This document shows, one piece after another, positions 5,504 through 12,964 of a stretch of 24,686 nt of DNA (within the stretch, counting starts at the first letter, position 1; each line of letters begins with the position of its first letter). This DNA comes from Leidyana gryllorum EB-2025a. Its lineage: Eukaryota > Apicomplexa. A model generated the notes under the pieces. The model was not told where the DNA came from. It worked only from the letters and a program-made list of their open reading frames with translations, and did not search any database. A program made the translations under genes and the position numbers. The DNA lies in the NCBI GenBank assembly GCA_048772705.1, contig JBLWGC010000148.1, positions 1-24,686 of the forward strand, read 5' to 3'.

Positions 5504-7248
5504 ATGTCCTCATTTCCGAAGATTGAGCGAATGACAGTCAGTGTCAAGGGCTGGGGCTCGGCTGAAGGTGTGAAGTTCATCTGGACTCCCACGCCGAAAT
5601 GCTTGCCCCCTATCACAATCCACTGCGTAGACGATGAGATGTACATACAAAGCTGTATGAACTCCACGTGTGCGACTGAGTGGAGTTTCGGTTCCAGTGG
5701 GCCACCCTTCAACCACGTTTACTGCCGTACATCTCAGCCACATGCATTTGAGTCCGCCGAAGAGCCAAACACTTATTGTTCAGGATTTCTAATACTGCGA
5801 AGCAACGGCCACACATGGGTTAAAACGGCATTGCAGAGTGCCCAAAGCGCGTACAAAACGTGGTATACCAATGGGAGTGTTCTCCTGCTCGTCGAGGCCA
5901 TGTACTGGATGCGAACCACACAGATGGCGGAACTCCTCAATAAGATCCCTCCCTACCTGCGCATACTCGGCGTTTCACAACCCCGCATAAGCTTACATCC
6001 CGTCTGCATCCCACGCAATTGGCCTGCGAACTGCATTGCGATTTTCGTTGGTCTTCAACGATTCGATACCCATCCTGAACGACACAATATTACGGATCAT
6101 CTCGCCCCAGTACTCAAGAAGATGGAGAGTCTAGTCTGCCCCGACGCGTCTCAGCCAGAAACGGAGTTGACGAGTACCATGCCAGAAGACTGTGTCCCTA
6201 CAGTTCCCCCACCAGCCCTAAACGATGCCCCTAGATCACACCTCTCATTGACCATTCCTCGTTTGATGCCCTGCCTACCACAATCCTCTACATTGCACCG
6301 CATAACTACTGTTGCGATGAATGTTCTGATGCAGAAAGCGCGGGAAATTAGTGACCCCTCCAGGCGCTTCTCAATCGGACTGCACATAGTACATCCATTC
6401 CCGCACAGGGAATTACCACTTTACCAGGACCAGTCGGCAATGGACATCGTCGCACTGGTCGCTAATGACCTAGAGAAAAGTATCGGAGGCGTGGACCCCG
6501 AATTCGATCTCTGCAAAGCCTCGCGTTTCCGTTTCTGGGTGGCGTACCCAATCTTCTGGCGCCTAATCAGCACTGCCACTGCCGCGTGCCTCAGGTGAGC
6601 TTCGATTGTGGAATTCGTAATGATCATTTTCACAGCTCACTGCGGACCCCACGAAAGATACAAGGCAAAGTCTTTCAACAATGCTTGGTCTGCGGGGGAG
6701 ATCGTTTGGTTTCGAAGGCGGGACTCCCGCCGTCTAAGCTTCCTCGATATTGTCTCTGTGGTTTCAAGTGGCCCTCAGTCGACGACACCCGAATAAGGCG
6801 ATATATGGAGGCGAAGGAAGAGGAACTCCGTCAACTACGAGAAGTTGACATGTTGGCGTGCGTCCGTGGAGGTCTAACTTATTGGGTTGAAGACCTCTGC
6901 GGCGCCAAACTGAATGGTCGCGACGCGGAGTCAGTATGGACCGAGCTGACTGATGACCACTTGGTGCCTCCTCCTCCGCCCTACACGCCGACTCGGGCAG
7001 AGAGACAGAGTTTGGTGGTGATCAGAGGAGCTGGGAAGCTTGGCGCCATGTGCCAGCTTCTAAGGTACTTAGCCCCAGGGGCGACCTTCATAGAGCTGCG
7101 CGAGCTAGCAAAGGCTTGTGGGCGGTGTGGAGTGGGCGACTTCGCCTCTGCGAATAGGCCTTGTGGCTTTTGTGGCGGTTGGGAAAAGGTAGTGACGACA
7201 GATGAGTCGGCGCAGACAACCAGAGCGAGAATAGCGCAGTGGAGCTGA
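5504..7248 (+). CDS. two-exon gene, 567-residue Cys-cluster protein of unknown function
   Basis: Exon 1 runs from ATG 5504 to 6594. A 41-base GTGAGC...TTTTCACAG segment (6595-6635) fits an intron. Exon 2 runs 6636-7248. Spliced length is 1704 nt, or 567 residues. Exon 1 is an open 363-codon frame rich in Pro, Cys and Trp, without a recognised domain. Exon 2 encodes a cluster C380-x2-C383...C403-x-C405, a Glu/Arg-rich helical stretch, a Pro run near PPPPPYTP, and a second cluster C525-x2-C528...C540-x2-C543. Both clusters look like zinc ribbons. The gene fills most of the insertion and points towards its hairpin end. Its two ORFs translate identically in the mirror copy. It may be the mobility protein of a new element or a passenger; I cannot tell which. 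The frame and splice signals are seen; the joined model is inferred. Confidence 0.7.
6595..6635 (+). other. predicted 41-nt intron
   Basis: Donor GTGAGC and acceptor TTTTCACAG flank a segment containing an in-frame stop. Removing it brings the two long frames into register. It is preserved in the mirror (19202-19242). Confidence 0.65.
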
Positions 7249-7295
7249 ACGAAACAATATGACAACACTCTATCCGACAGCACGTCGCACGATAC

Positions 7296-7374
7296 AGCTT
7301 ACGGTAAGGCCTACGGTACGTCTTACGGGCCGTAACCCTGACCGTAAGACGTACCGTAAGCCTTACCGTAAGCT
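7296..7374. repeat. 33-bp-stem hairpin with iterated TTACGGTAAG motif
   Basis: Stem 7296-7328 pairs with 7342-7374 with one mismatch around a 13-base loop. Each stem holds two or three TACGGTA/TTACGG-type units, so the stem is itself built from shorter near-palindromes. It lies 47 bases after the stop codon and 39 bases before the insertion end. It could be a transposase-binding, replication or 3'-end-forming structure. Confidence 0.9.
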
Positions 7375-7413
7375 ATATTTTGCCACGGTACTGTCTCCTG
7401 GCTAATCTACGGG

Positions 7414-7421
7414 ACTCGTGA
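7414..7421. repeat. target-site duplication, right copy (ACTCGTGA)
   Basis: Exact second copy of 5062-5069. Array sequence (TCTTTGGCTTGCATTGCC) resumes immediately after it, as it does without interruption at 277-294. Confidence 0.85.
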
Positions 7422-7436
7422 TCTTTGGCTTGCATT

Positions 7437-7508
7437 GCCTTCTTAGCTTAGGGGCAGAGCATTCGCTTAGTAAGCGAAAGGTCGCCGGTTCGATTCCGGC
7501 AGAAGGCT
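7437..7508 (+). tRNA. tRNA-Thr(AGT)
   Basis: Acceptor GCCTTCT/AGAAGGC is perfect. Stem TTCGC/GCGAA encloses TTAGTAA (AGT), and the T arm GCCGG-TTCGATT-CCGGC is perfect. Two further complete copies lie at 18329 and 22730. A TTT starts at the 3' end, but no T4 run. Confidence 0.93.
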
Positions 7509-7557
7509 TTGGTCACGACCCAATCAATTCTATAGCTGTTTCCCTCCTGCCCACACG

Positions 7558-7629
7558 TAGCAGTGCGTCGTTTCGATCGACGGACCTTTGGGTTTTGAGC
7601 CCAACACTCTTCCACTGAGCTACACTGCT
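7558..7629 (-). tRNA. Met-type tRNA with CAA anticodon
   Basis: Acceptor AGCAGTG/CACTGCT, D arm and T arm (CGTCG-ATCGAAA-CGACG) are intact and equal to the mirror gene at 18208. The anticodon loop is CTCAAAA (CAA, a Leu anticodon) where the mirror has CTCATAA (CAT, Met): a single base change in the third anticodon position. Confidence 0.75.
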
Positions 7630-7964
7630 TAGTCTGCAACATGGTTGAGGGAGCCGAAATGCGATTCTTGAGATGTTAATTGCCTTGAGTGCCGAAGTGT
7701 CTGTTGCGCTAGGTATGTCGTTTGTTTCGTTAACGGGTGAGGCACTGCTACCAGTGTAGTGGGGCGGCTCCCCCGTCGTGGGTTGCACCGCGCGGCCACT
7801 GCGTGTAGTAATCACCATTTGGTTCACTCGTCGCGTGTCGTCTCTCTGTTTGTTCCCTGTGTCGTGTTACGTGTCTAGGAAAACCTAAGTGTGTCCGTGT
7901 AGCTACTTTCGCTGAGCCTAGTCTGGGTCGTGTAACAACCGGCCTACACAACTCCGTCTGGACC

Positions 7965-8045
7965 AAGGGACCCTCCGTGGAGGACGACCACTACGCCAAA
8001 GGCGGACCGATTGACGGTACTTGGTCGCGACCAATGTACCAGGAT
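7965..8045. repeat. cluster of short palindromes incl. TTGGTCGCGACCAA
   Basis: 8021-8034 is a perfect 14-base palindrome, extended by GGTAC/GTACC arms to 8016-8040. Upstream, CCTCC-GT-GGAGG near 7971-7982 is another. Both are kept in the mirror copy (17784-17808 for the main one). They lie at the outer edge of the recombinase element and could be binding or crossover sites. Confidence 0.75.
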
Positions 8046-8105
8046 GTCTGTGTCTCCGTCTCGTGCCGGCCCGCAGGCCGGCACACACGGAGACACGGGC
8101 CAGAC
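8046..8105. repeat. two-tier hairpin, GTGTCTCCG outer and GTGCCGGCC inner stem
   Basis: Outer stem 8050-8058 pairs with 8088-8096 and inner stem 8063-8071 pairs with 8076-8084, with short GTCT/AGAC extensions outside. The loop is CGCA here and TCC (plus strand) in the mirror, while both 9-bp stems are perfect in both arms. Confidence 0.88.
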
Positions 8106-8160
8106 AGTTAGATCAAAATAGATCACTTGTGCTTACCTTTTCGTTACTTGTTGCGTGAAC

Positions 8161-8646
8161 ATGGAACCGACCGCCGACTTACCGATGACTGTCAGCCGGA
8201 TCGGCTGCAGGCCCGTGGCCGGCGGCAGGAGCTTTAGTCGCGGTACGTTTCGATGGCATTGTTGTCTGTTCGTGCCTCTGTGTAGGCTGTCTACTGTGTT
8301 CATGCAACACTGGGAAAAGGTGGGCCTAAGGCCTGACAAACATCAACGTCTGTCCTTCTACGAGTGGCGTAGGAGCCTACCGCCGACGGTATGGGAAGCA
8401 TCGCAGGAATACTATATGCCATTAATAGACTCTTACGTCAGACTACAGAACCTCATTAAAGAAGGAAACATCACCCCAAACCGACTACAACGAATACTCG
8501 AAGATGCCCAACTCGAACGCGGCCATGGCAACGAAGCCATAACATACATCGATGGAAATCCGAAAGGACCCGACAGTCACAGAAGACAGCCCAATCATCG
8601 ACACAAGCGGAGACAAAGGCATTGCAATTCCTCAACCAAGACCTAA
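8161..8646 (+). CDS. open segment of fossil element, helical, unrecognised
   Basis: The first ATG is at 8161 and the frame is open to 8646 (about 161 codons). The middle part (roughly residues 45-120, from MQHWEKVG to LERGHG) is hydrophilic and helical and looks protein-coding. The last 40 residues are basic and overlap the better segment at 8552. No family was recognised. The mirror is 17179-17664 on the minus strand. Confidence 0.5.
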   Translation: MEPTADLPMTVSRIGCRPVAGGRSFSRGTFRWHCCLFVPLCRLSTVFMQHWEKVGLRPDKHQRLSFYEWRRSLPPTVWEASQEYYMPLIDSYVRLQNLIKEGNITPNRLQRILEDAQLERGHGNEAITYIDGNPKGPDSHRRQPNHRHKRRQRHCNSSTKT

Positions 8647-9082
8647 AGTCATTACCGTGGACAATAAAGGAGATACTAACAGACTCCCGCAACCTGCGAC
8701 CCAAGAATCCACAAGTGACCTGGATCCCACGAGAAGGAAACGTCGCCGATCGACAGATTCAGAACCAGGCAATTCGAGAATCCTCCCAACGTTCCTGGAC
8801 ATATCAAGGCAATACAGACGACAAGCCGAGAAACTACGAAGTATGGAGAGCTCCCTCCAAGCGGCTACAGATGGACTGGCGGAAGCAGCAGAGCTCCTCA
8901 TTATTCTTGGAAGATATATCGAGCGACATGAAGCCGCAAGCTTACAGTTAACATCCAGGCCCTCCCCGAACCCTGGTTTAAGAACTCCCGGCTGGGAGAA
9001 GCCAGACTGCTTGGCAGCCACTTTTCCCTCGATGAAGCTACCCATCACGAGCTCGCTAAGACCGGATACCAGGCTCCGGTAG
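8552..9082 (+). CDS. open segment of fossil element: acidic/basic coiled-coil protein
   Basis: ATG 8552, 176 codons. It starts with a hydrophilic, probably disordered region, then a basic patch RRKRRR (residues 61-66) that may be a nuclear or nucleic-acid contact, then a long amphipathic helix (about 81-128) likely to form a coiled coil, then a Pro-rich tail. This layout is common in first ORFs of mobile elements, but I cannot name the family. The mirror is 16743-17273. Confidence 0.5.
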   Translation: MEIRKDPTVTEDSPIIDTSGDKGIAIPQPRPKVITVDNKGDTNRLPQPATQESTSDLDPTRRKRRRSTDSEPGNSRILPTFLDISRQYRRQAEKLRSMESSLQAATDGLAEAAELLIILGRYIERHEAASLQLTSRPSPNPGLRTPGWEKPDCLAATFPSMKLPITSSLRPDTRLR

Positions 9083-9357
9083 CCACCATTCGCCGTCTAA
9101 GCACCGAGAGGGTTGAAAGGAAGAAGCGGGTCCCCAAAGGCAAGGCAGGGGCGGTACGACGCCGGAGAGTTGACCAAGTTCTCTCCCAGTCGCCAGCCGC
9201 TCCGCCCGCTTCAGAGGTGGTTCTCCCCCCGTCCGGCGAAGATGTCACTGCGGGGGCACTGTCGGCTCCATCGGCCTTCCACTGTGAGAGGGCAGAGTTT
9301 TCCGAGGAGACCGAGGGCGTACTGCTGTTCCCCTCAGTGGGTCGAATGAAACGGTAA
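8932..9357 (+). CDS. open segment of fossil element: basic, Pro-rich
   Basis: This open frame lacks a start codon of its own. It begins with an ordinary-looking globular stretch (PEPWFKNSRLGEARLLGSHF), then a strongly basic region with KGKAGAVRRRRV, then an Ala/Pro/Glu-rich tail. Composition is protein-like. Its relation to the neighbouring segments is not resolved. The mirror is 16468-16893. Confidence 0.4.
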   Translation, partial: SRKLTVNIQALPEPWFKNSRLGEARLLGSHFSLDEATHHELAKTGYQAPVATIRRLSTERVERKKRVPKGKAGAVRRRRVDQVLSQSPAAPPASEVVLPPSGEDVTAGALSAPSAFHCERAEFSEETEGVLLFPSVGRMKR

Positions 9358-9777
9358 GACTATCAAGCAAACTCTGTCACTAACTAGGCAATCAGACAAC
9401 TGCTGCGGCCCCATCCACTGTGTATATCCCGCCACTACCCCTCCGCAGGCCGTCCAACTGTGAGGTTCTCTCTGCCGCGGTCAATATGGACCACTCGCCG
9501 GGCTCTTCTTCATTGTTCCCCGACGTCCAGGTAAGCCCCCCCTTTTGTTAGACTCAGTTCACTCTATTGCGCAGACCCCCGGTGATCTCACTTCACGTGC
9601 TCAGCCCCAAGCCTGGGATCCCGTTCGAGACAGGTACATGCAAGAGCATCCCTCGCTCTTTGCGGTGCCTGGGAATCCTGCAAGAGGCCAGGAATTGGTA
9701 GGATACTGTCAGCGACGCTACGGCAGGTCTCGATAATGAGATTCCGCCTGTTCCATGAGACATAGGAGTCTCTACTA

Positions 9778-10218
9778 ATGGCACGAAGCGAGGTCTTTGC
9801 TGCCCGGAGTTGCGACCGACGGAAATTGGGACATCGAGGCTGCAGAGCTTTCGCAGACCGCCGGGGGGATGAACCTTCCGCGACAGTACGACCAGCAGAC
9901 TCGTATGTCGCTCCCCAACCTTGTTGCCCTTCGCCCGGGAAACCACCGAACGTGTTTCACCACTCGGATGTGGTCCAGGGGCCCATACTACAAGAGGAAC
10001 CCACTGTGCTCATGCGAGGTCCTCTAGCCCCAGGTACGTTAGCCTCACGACTGAAAGGGTACACGGATCTGCTTCCCCGAGCACTGTCTAGAGTGCCTCC
10101 GAGAGTGTGGGTGGCTGAACTGGATGCATTTATGGAGCGGATGGTTTCACATTTACCTGAGGACACAGTGGGGCGCAAATTACCGGCCTCTTCAAAGCTG
10201 TCTGTCAAAAGGTGGTGA
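9778..10218 (+). CDS. open segment of fossil element, unrecognised
   Basis: ATG 9778, 146 codons. The second half, with LASRLKGYTDLLPRALSRVP and VWVAELDAFMERMVSHLP, looks like folded helical protein; the first half looks like noise. The mirror at 15607-16047 differs by a few amino acids, consistent with slow drift. No family was identified. Confidence 0.4.
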   Translation: MARSEVFAARSCDRRKLGHRGCRAFADRRGDEPSATVRPADSYVAPQPCCPSPGKPPNVFHHSDVVQGPILQEEPTVLMRGPLAPGTLASRLKGYTDLLPRALSRVPPRVWVAELDAFMERMVSHLPEDTVGRKLPASSKLSVKRW

Positions 10219-10275
10219 GCTCGTTGCCGATAACGTGCTTCGGCTTCAGCTACCTACACGGAAGCATTCTACAGT

Positions 10276-10671
10276 TTGGCTCGAGCCTATCAGTCGTGGG
10301 CGTACTGCGTGCCACATTCGGAGGAGGATCAGCTGCGCGTCTCCGGGCCATGGGTACCCGCTGCGTCCACCTTATGTCCCCAGTGTGTCGCACCCTTAAA
10401 CTGTCCGGTGAAATCGTCTCCGGTCACCACCAACCCCCGATCTTCATGCCGAGGCCGCGTCACCCCCATTCTCGCGATGGTTCGAGATGTTACAGGTTGC
10501 GAGCAGCCAGCTGTGCTCTTCACAGCGTTCTGCGATCCTGAGCTGGGTGACGAGGCGGAAGATGCTGGACGGAGACTGGACTTTCTTGAAGACGAACGGC
10601 GTTCATACCACGGCGTTGTTTGTCTTCCTGGCGCTGGCTATGCTGTAGCGGTCCGGTCTCTTAACAGATGA
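10276..10671 (+). CDS. open segment of fossil element with CPQC motif
   Basis: Open frame without a convincing start (it opens on a TTG). It contains STLCPQCVAPLNCP, a small Cys cluster, and an acidic stretch GDEAEDAGRRLDFLEDERR. The mirror at 15154-15549 differs by one residue. Function unknown. Confidence 0.4.
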   Translation: MARAYQSWAYCVPHSEEDQLRVSGPWVPAASTLCPQCVAPLNCPVKSSPVTTNPRSSCRGRVTPILAMVRDVTGCEQPAVLFTAFCDPELGDEAEDAGRRLDFLEDERRSYHGVVCLPGAGYAVAVRSLNR

Positions 10672-10730
10672 TGGGAAGCCCAATGGGGAGAGGTGGCCGT
10701 GGAAGATGGCAGAGGACGGAGGACTAGACG

Positions 10731-10985
10731 TTGACACTACACGCAGACTGGGGCGCGGTACTACAAGCGCTTGGGCCTGTCATTGACGGTTGGGATTGGG
10801 GGAACCAGGCAGCCAAAGCCAAGACTACACTTGGCAAGTTACTGGTATACGTGGCCCAGGATGAAGCGTGGCAGCCGCTGAAGGACTTCTCGGCAAGCTA
10901 CACAGCTCTCCCCAACGTTAGAGCACGGAGGATGACCAATGGTGTAAGAAGACGAACGGTCTTAACGTGTAGCTGGAAGAGTTAA
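10731..10985 (+). CDS. open segment of fossil element, Trp-rich
   Basis: A 84-codon frame starting on TTG, with WGAVLQALGPVIDGWDWGNQ and a helical KAKTTLGKLLVYVAQDEAW stretch. It lies just upstream of the recombinase-like ORF and might belong to its N-terminal, core-binding side, but this is inference. The mirror is 14840-15094. Confidence 0.35.
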   Translation: MTLHADWGAVLQALGPVIDGWDWGNQAAKAKTTLGKLLVYVAQDEAWQPLKDFSASYTALPNVRARRMTNGVRRRTVLTCSWKS

Positions 10986-11255
10986 CAAGAAATGCGCTCT
11001 ACTTATCTGTTGTCCAAGAATTCTAACTCTCCTGATATTTCGCCTGTCCCAACTGTCCCTTTCCATGAATCCCGTTACTAGCCAATTGGGACACTGGGAC
11101 TCGGGACTATCTCAGGGTTACGCTCCTGAGACCTTCGCTATGCTCATCGTAAGACTTGATATCGCTTCTCGAGACTGTCGTCTCGGAGTAGCAATCCGGA
11201 ATATCATGTCCTTACAAATGGAGAGTGTAGCCGAATCAAGTCGCCCTCGAAGGCA

Positions 11256-11786
11256 TTGCGGCAGGTCTGGTGCGAGGCGAAGAATCCGGCGTTGTTCGCA
11301 GCCGCTGTCGTCTTCTATCTGACGGGGCTGAGAGCTGTTGAACTGGGGGCTCTGCGGCTGGCGGTGCTGGAGAAGGAGGGGGACGCCATCAAGAGGGCGA
11401 AGAAGAGGGCCGGAAAAGTAGAGACTGTACGCATCGTCTTCCCCGATTGGGTGCGGAAGTTGCTGTACAATCTACTGAAGATCAAAGAGCGTGCGAGGTC
11501 GGAGAAGGCGTCCGACGCTCCTCTGTTCCTCCGCTTCGTCCTCTTCCCCGGGCCGCAGAAGGAGGCAAGGTGGGAGACGACAGCTCGTCGTTTACGGGAC
11601 CGCTTCCAGGCTGTCCTTGGGATCCCGCCCACGATGCGCTGTGGAAACCACCTGTGGCGTCGGGCATTCGCGACGGAGGCCGCTAAACTCCGGACTGGCG
11701 TCGCTGTTGTAACCCCAAGTCGCTACTCAAGGGGAACGAGGCCCAGTTCTCATCTCTGCATACTTTCGACCACAAGTCAGACTTAG
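11256..11786 (+). CDS. tyrosine recombinase-like ORF, fossil element
   Basis: A 176-codon frame that opens on TTG, so the true N terminus lies elsewhere. TGLRAVELGALRL (Arg at residue 26) matches the box I arginine of tyrosine recombinases. A Lys in GKVETVRI (about residue 54) sits where the beta-hairpin Lys is expected. HLWRRAFATEAA (His132, Arg135) matches the H-x-x-R of box II. A typical C-terminal Tyr context is not obvious. Such enzymes cut and rejoin DNA through a covalent 3'-phosphotyrosine. The ORF is identical in the mirror (14039-14569), and both copies point towards the palindrome centre. The motifs are seen; Crypton versus DIRS origin is undecided. Confidence 0.72.
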   Translation: MRQVWCEAKNPALFAAAVVFYLTGLRAVELGALRLAVLEKEGDAIKRAKKRAGKVETVRIVFPDWVRKLLYNLLKIKERARSEKASDAPLFLRFVLFPGPQKEARWETTARRLRDRFQAVLGIPPTMRCGNHLWRRAFATEAAKLRTGVAVVTPSRYSRGTRPSSHLCILSTTSQT

Positions 11787-12257
11787 AACCAAGTTAGTAT
11801 TCTTGCCGACAAGTCTACCACGAATATGTCGCACACGACGGCGCAAAACAAGAACTACGACTTGTTGTACCAAGTGCAAAAGTTATCTTAGGCCGCCTCT
11901 TGCCTAGTCCAACTCTGACTTAGCCAACTTTGCTTGCGTGTGTCTCTCGCTCTGGTGCGCTGGACACACACGGTAGTTCTCCCCGACACCACACTCTGAT
12001 CATTCATGCGAGTGTCTGCACAGTTACACTGTCGCAGAGAGCTCAGACCACTAGGGTGCATTAGCCTTTACGCTTTAGTAGTAGTTGCTTTACGTTCGTT
12101 AATAATGCCTTTTCACCATCTTATACATGCCCCTATATAAGTGCCAAATATGTAGGGAAGTATCCAGATGGATGTTAATTCGATTGGAAATTTCACCAAG
12201 TCGAATTTGGCCACCCGATAGGAAGTTGACCATCAGGCAAACACGAACTACAACAGT
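11787..12257. other. non-coding inner end of left arm
   Basis: No convincing ORF. It contains AACAAG/CTTGTT (about 11847-11866), a TATATAA at about 12134, and the hairpin at 12177-12207. The right arm carries 51 additional bases in the matching part. The arm ends at 12257. Confidence 0.6.
12177..12207. repeat. inverted repeat AATTCGA...TCGAATT next to palindrome centre
   Basis: AATTCGA at 12177-12183 pairs with TCGAATT at 12201-12207, with an inner TTGG/CCAA. It is conserved in the mirror at 13567-13597, 50 bases from the arm end. It could be a crossover or binding site at the inner end of the element. Confidence 0.6.
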
Positions 12258-12389
12258 AGAGAGCCGGAGGGCAGAGCCTCGGCTAAGTTTGTGTGCCGCA
12301 CACGAGGTGGGCAGGCCGCACACTTGGTGGGCCATTTGGGAAGGTCCTGGGACTGGGAAAGGGGTGTGTACGGTGTGTACAGTGTGTAT
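12256..12389 (+). repeat. spacer tandem duplication, unit 1
   Basis: Begins GTAGAGAGCCGGAGGGCAG and ends in three near-copies of a 9-base unit (GTGTGTACG, GTGTGTACA, GTGTGTAT). It contains two GCCGCACAC repeats. The second unit starts 210 bases on, at 12466. Confidence 0.85.
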
Positions 12390-12465
12390 GGCGGCGAGAG
12401 TAACTACTAAACAGGGCTCGGAGGCACGTGGTAAATAGCATGCAAACACAGGGAAGCGAAAAGTG

Positions 12466-12612
12466 GTAGAGAGCCGGAGGGCAGCAAAAGCATGGCTGGC
12501 CTCGGCTAAGTTTGTGTGCCGCACACAAGGTGGGCACGCCGCACACTTGGTGGGCCATTTGGGAAGGTCTTGGGACTGGGAAAGGGGTGTGTACGGTGTG
12601 TACAGTGTGTAT
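12466..12612 (+). repeat. spacer tandem duplication, unit 2
   Basis: Second copy of 12256-12389 with a few substitutions and about 14 extra bases after GGAGGGCAG. The GTGTGTAC triplet is fully preserved. This DNA occurs once per palindrome, not in the arms. Confidence 0.85.
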
Positions 12613-12964
12613 CCGGGACTTGGGAAACATGATTTGGGGCGGCAATCCTAATGGTGTGTGAGATCTCCAAGTCTATAAAAACTTGGAGGCCAGGTGCACG
12701 ATTTTGTGTGTGCGCCTTGTGCGTCTGGGCGTGCGCCTGGTATCCAAGTGCATTTGCGCGTGGGAATCTGGGTTGCGCCTGGTATCCGCCTCGTTTGCGC
12801 TTGGTTTGCCTGTGTTTTAGTGATCTTGTTTTATGCCATGTGGGATGTTTTGTAGGCCTTATTGTCGCCTCGGAACTTGTATTGCTGGCCGACTCAGCGT
12901 GTCTGAGGGGTTTACAGAAATGCCATTACCGGAAGTGTGGGCGTGCTCGTTTACATGTCGATGA
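12613..12964. other. spacer segment with TATA-loop hairpin and GT-rich direct repeats
   Basis: CTCCAAGT (12665-12672) pairs with ACTTGGAG (12681-12688) around the loop CTATAAAA. A 13-base direct repeat GCGCCTGGTATCC lies at 12733-12745 and 12775-12787. A plus ORF (12651-13010) is Cys/Leu/Val-rich and looks like a product of GT-rich DNA rather than a gene. Confidence 0.55.

Larger units (their letters stand above)
5070..7413 (+). mobile_element. 2344-bp insertion of unknown class in Glu-Thr spacer
   Basis: This segment interrupts the Glu-Thr spacer and is bounded by an 8-bp direct repeat. Its ends (GGCTGGCCACTGG... and ...GGCTAATCTACGGG) show no clear terminal inverted repeat. It contains a two-exon gene (5504-7248) and a long hairpin (7296-7374) near its right end. 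I see no reverse transcriptase, DDE signature, poly-A tail or LTR. The presence of an apparent intron argues against a retrocopy. Eight-base duplications are usual for hAT, P-type and some other DNA transposons, but nothing else assigns it to them. Confidence 0.8.
1407..12257 (+). repeat. left arm of giant imperfect inverted repeat
   Basis: Nearly every feature here recurs in reverse complement at 13517-24686. Paired coordinates sum to 26092 (outer), 25838 then 25837 (middle), about 25824-25825 (inner) and 25774 (next to the spacer). The steps mark length differences: about 254 bases near 3270, one base in a tRNA-Leu, a short tandem duplication near 7.7 kb, one base in a hairpin loop, and 51 bases near 11950. 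Inner pairing ends cleanly at 12257/13517. The 364-, 220- and 176-codon ORFs translate identically in both arms. Confidence 0.97.
7693..12257 (+). mobile_element. tyrosine-recombinase element, fossil, left copy
   Basis: Array sequence shared with 22549-22610 fades out at about 7700, and the element fills the rest of the arm. Parts in order: hairpin-rich outer edge (7965-8105), several open segments on the plus strand (8161-10985), a tyrosine-recombinase-like ORF (11256-11786) and a non-coding inner end. A Crypton or a DIRS-like retroelement would fit. No convincing reverse transcriptase was found, so the family stays open. It looks broken, with its open segments scattered over all frames; some of this could be introns. 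The inner end abuts the spacer, so no outer target duplication can be seen. The near-identical right copy suggests a recent duplication. Confidence 0.65.

Noticed and set aside
7513-7827. 104-codon minus-strand ORF starting with MVITTRSGRAV
   Set aside because: Only about the first 42 codons lie in the element; the rest reads through the array boundary and a tRNA gene. The start could belong to an element protein, but too little remains to identify it.
8622-8951. Stretch in another frame reminiscent of the end of an RNase H domain (VTWIPREGNVADR)
   Set aside because: The spacing to the other expected acidic residues is far too short, and the overlapping frame at 8552 looks more like a real protein. 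Not enough to claim a retroelement.
12121-12140. TATATAA near the inner arm ends as an inward promoter
   Set aside because: A single TATA-like match without any other signal is expected by chance; no start site evidence is visible.
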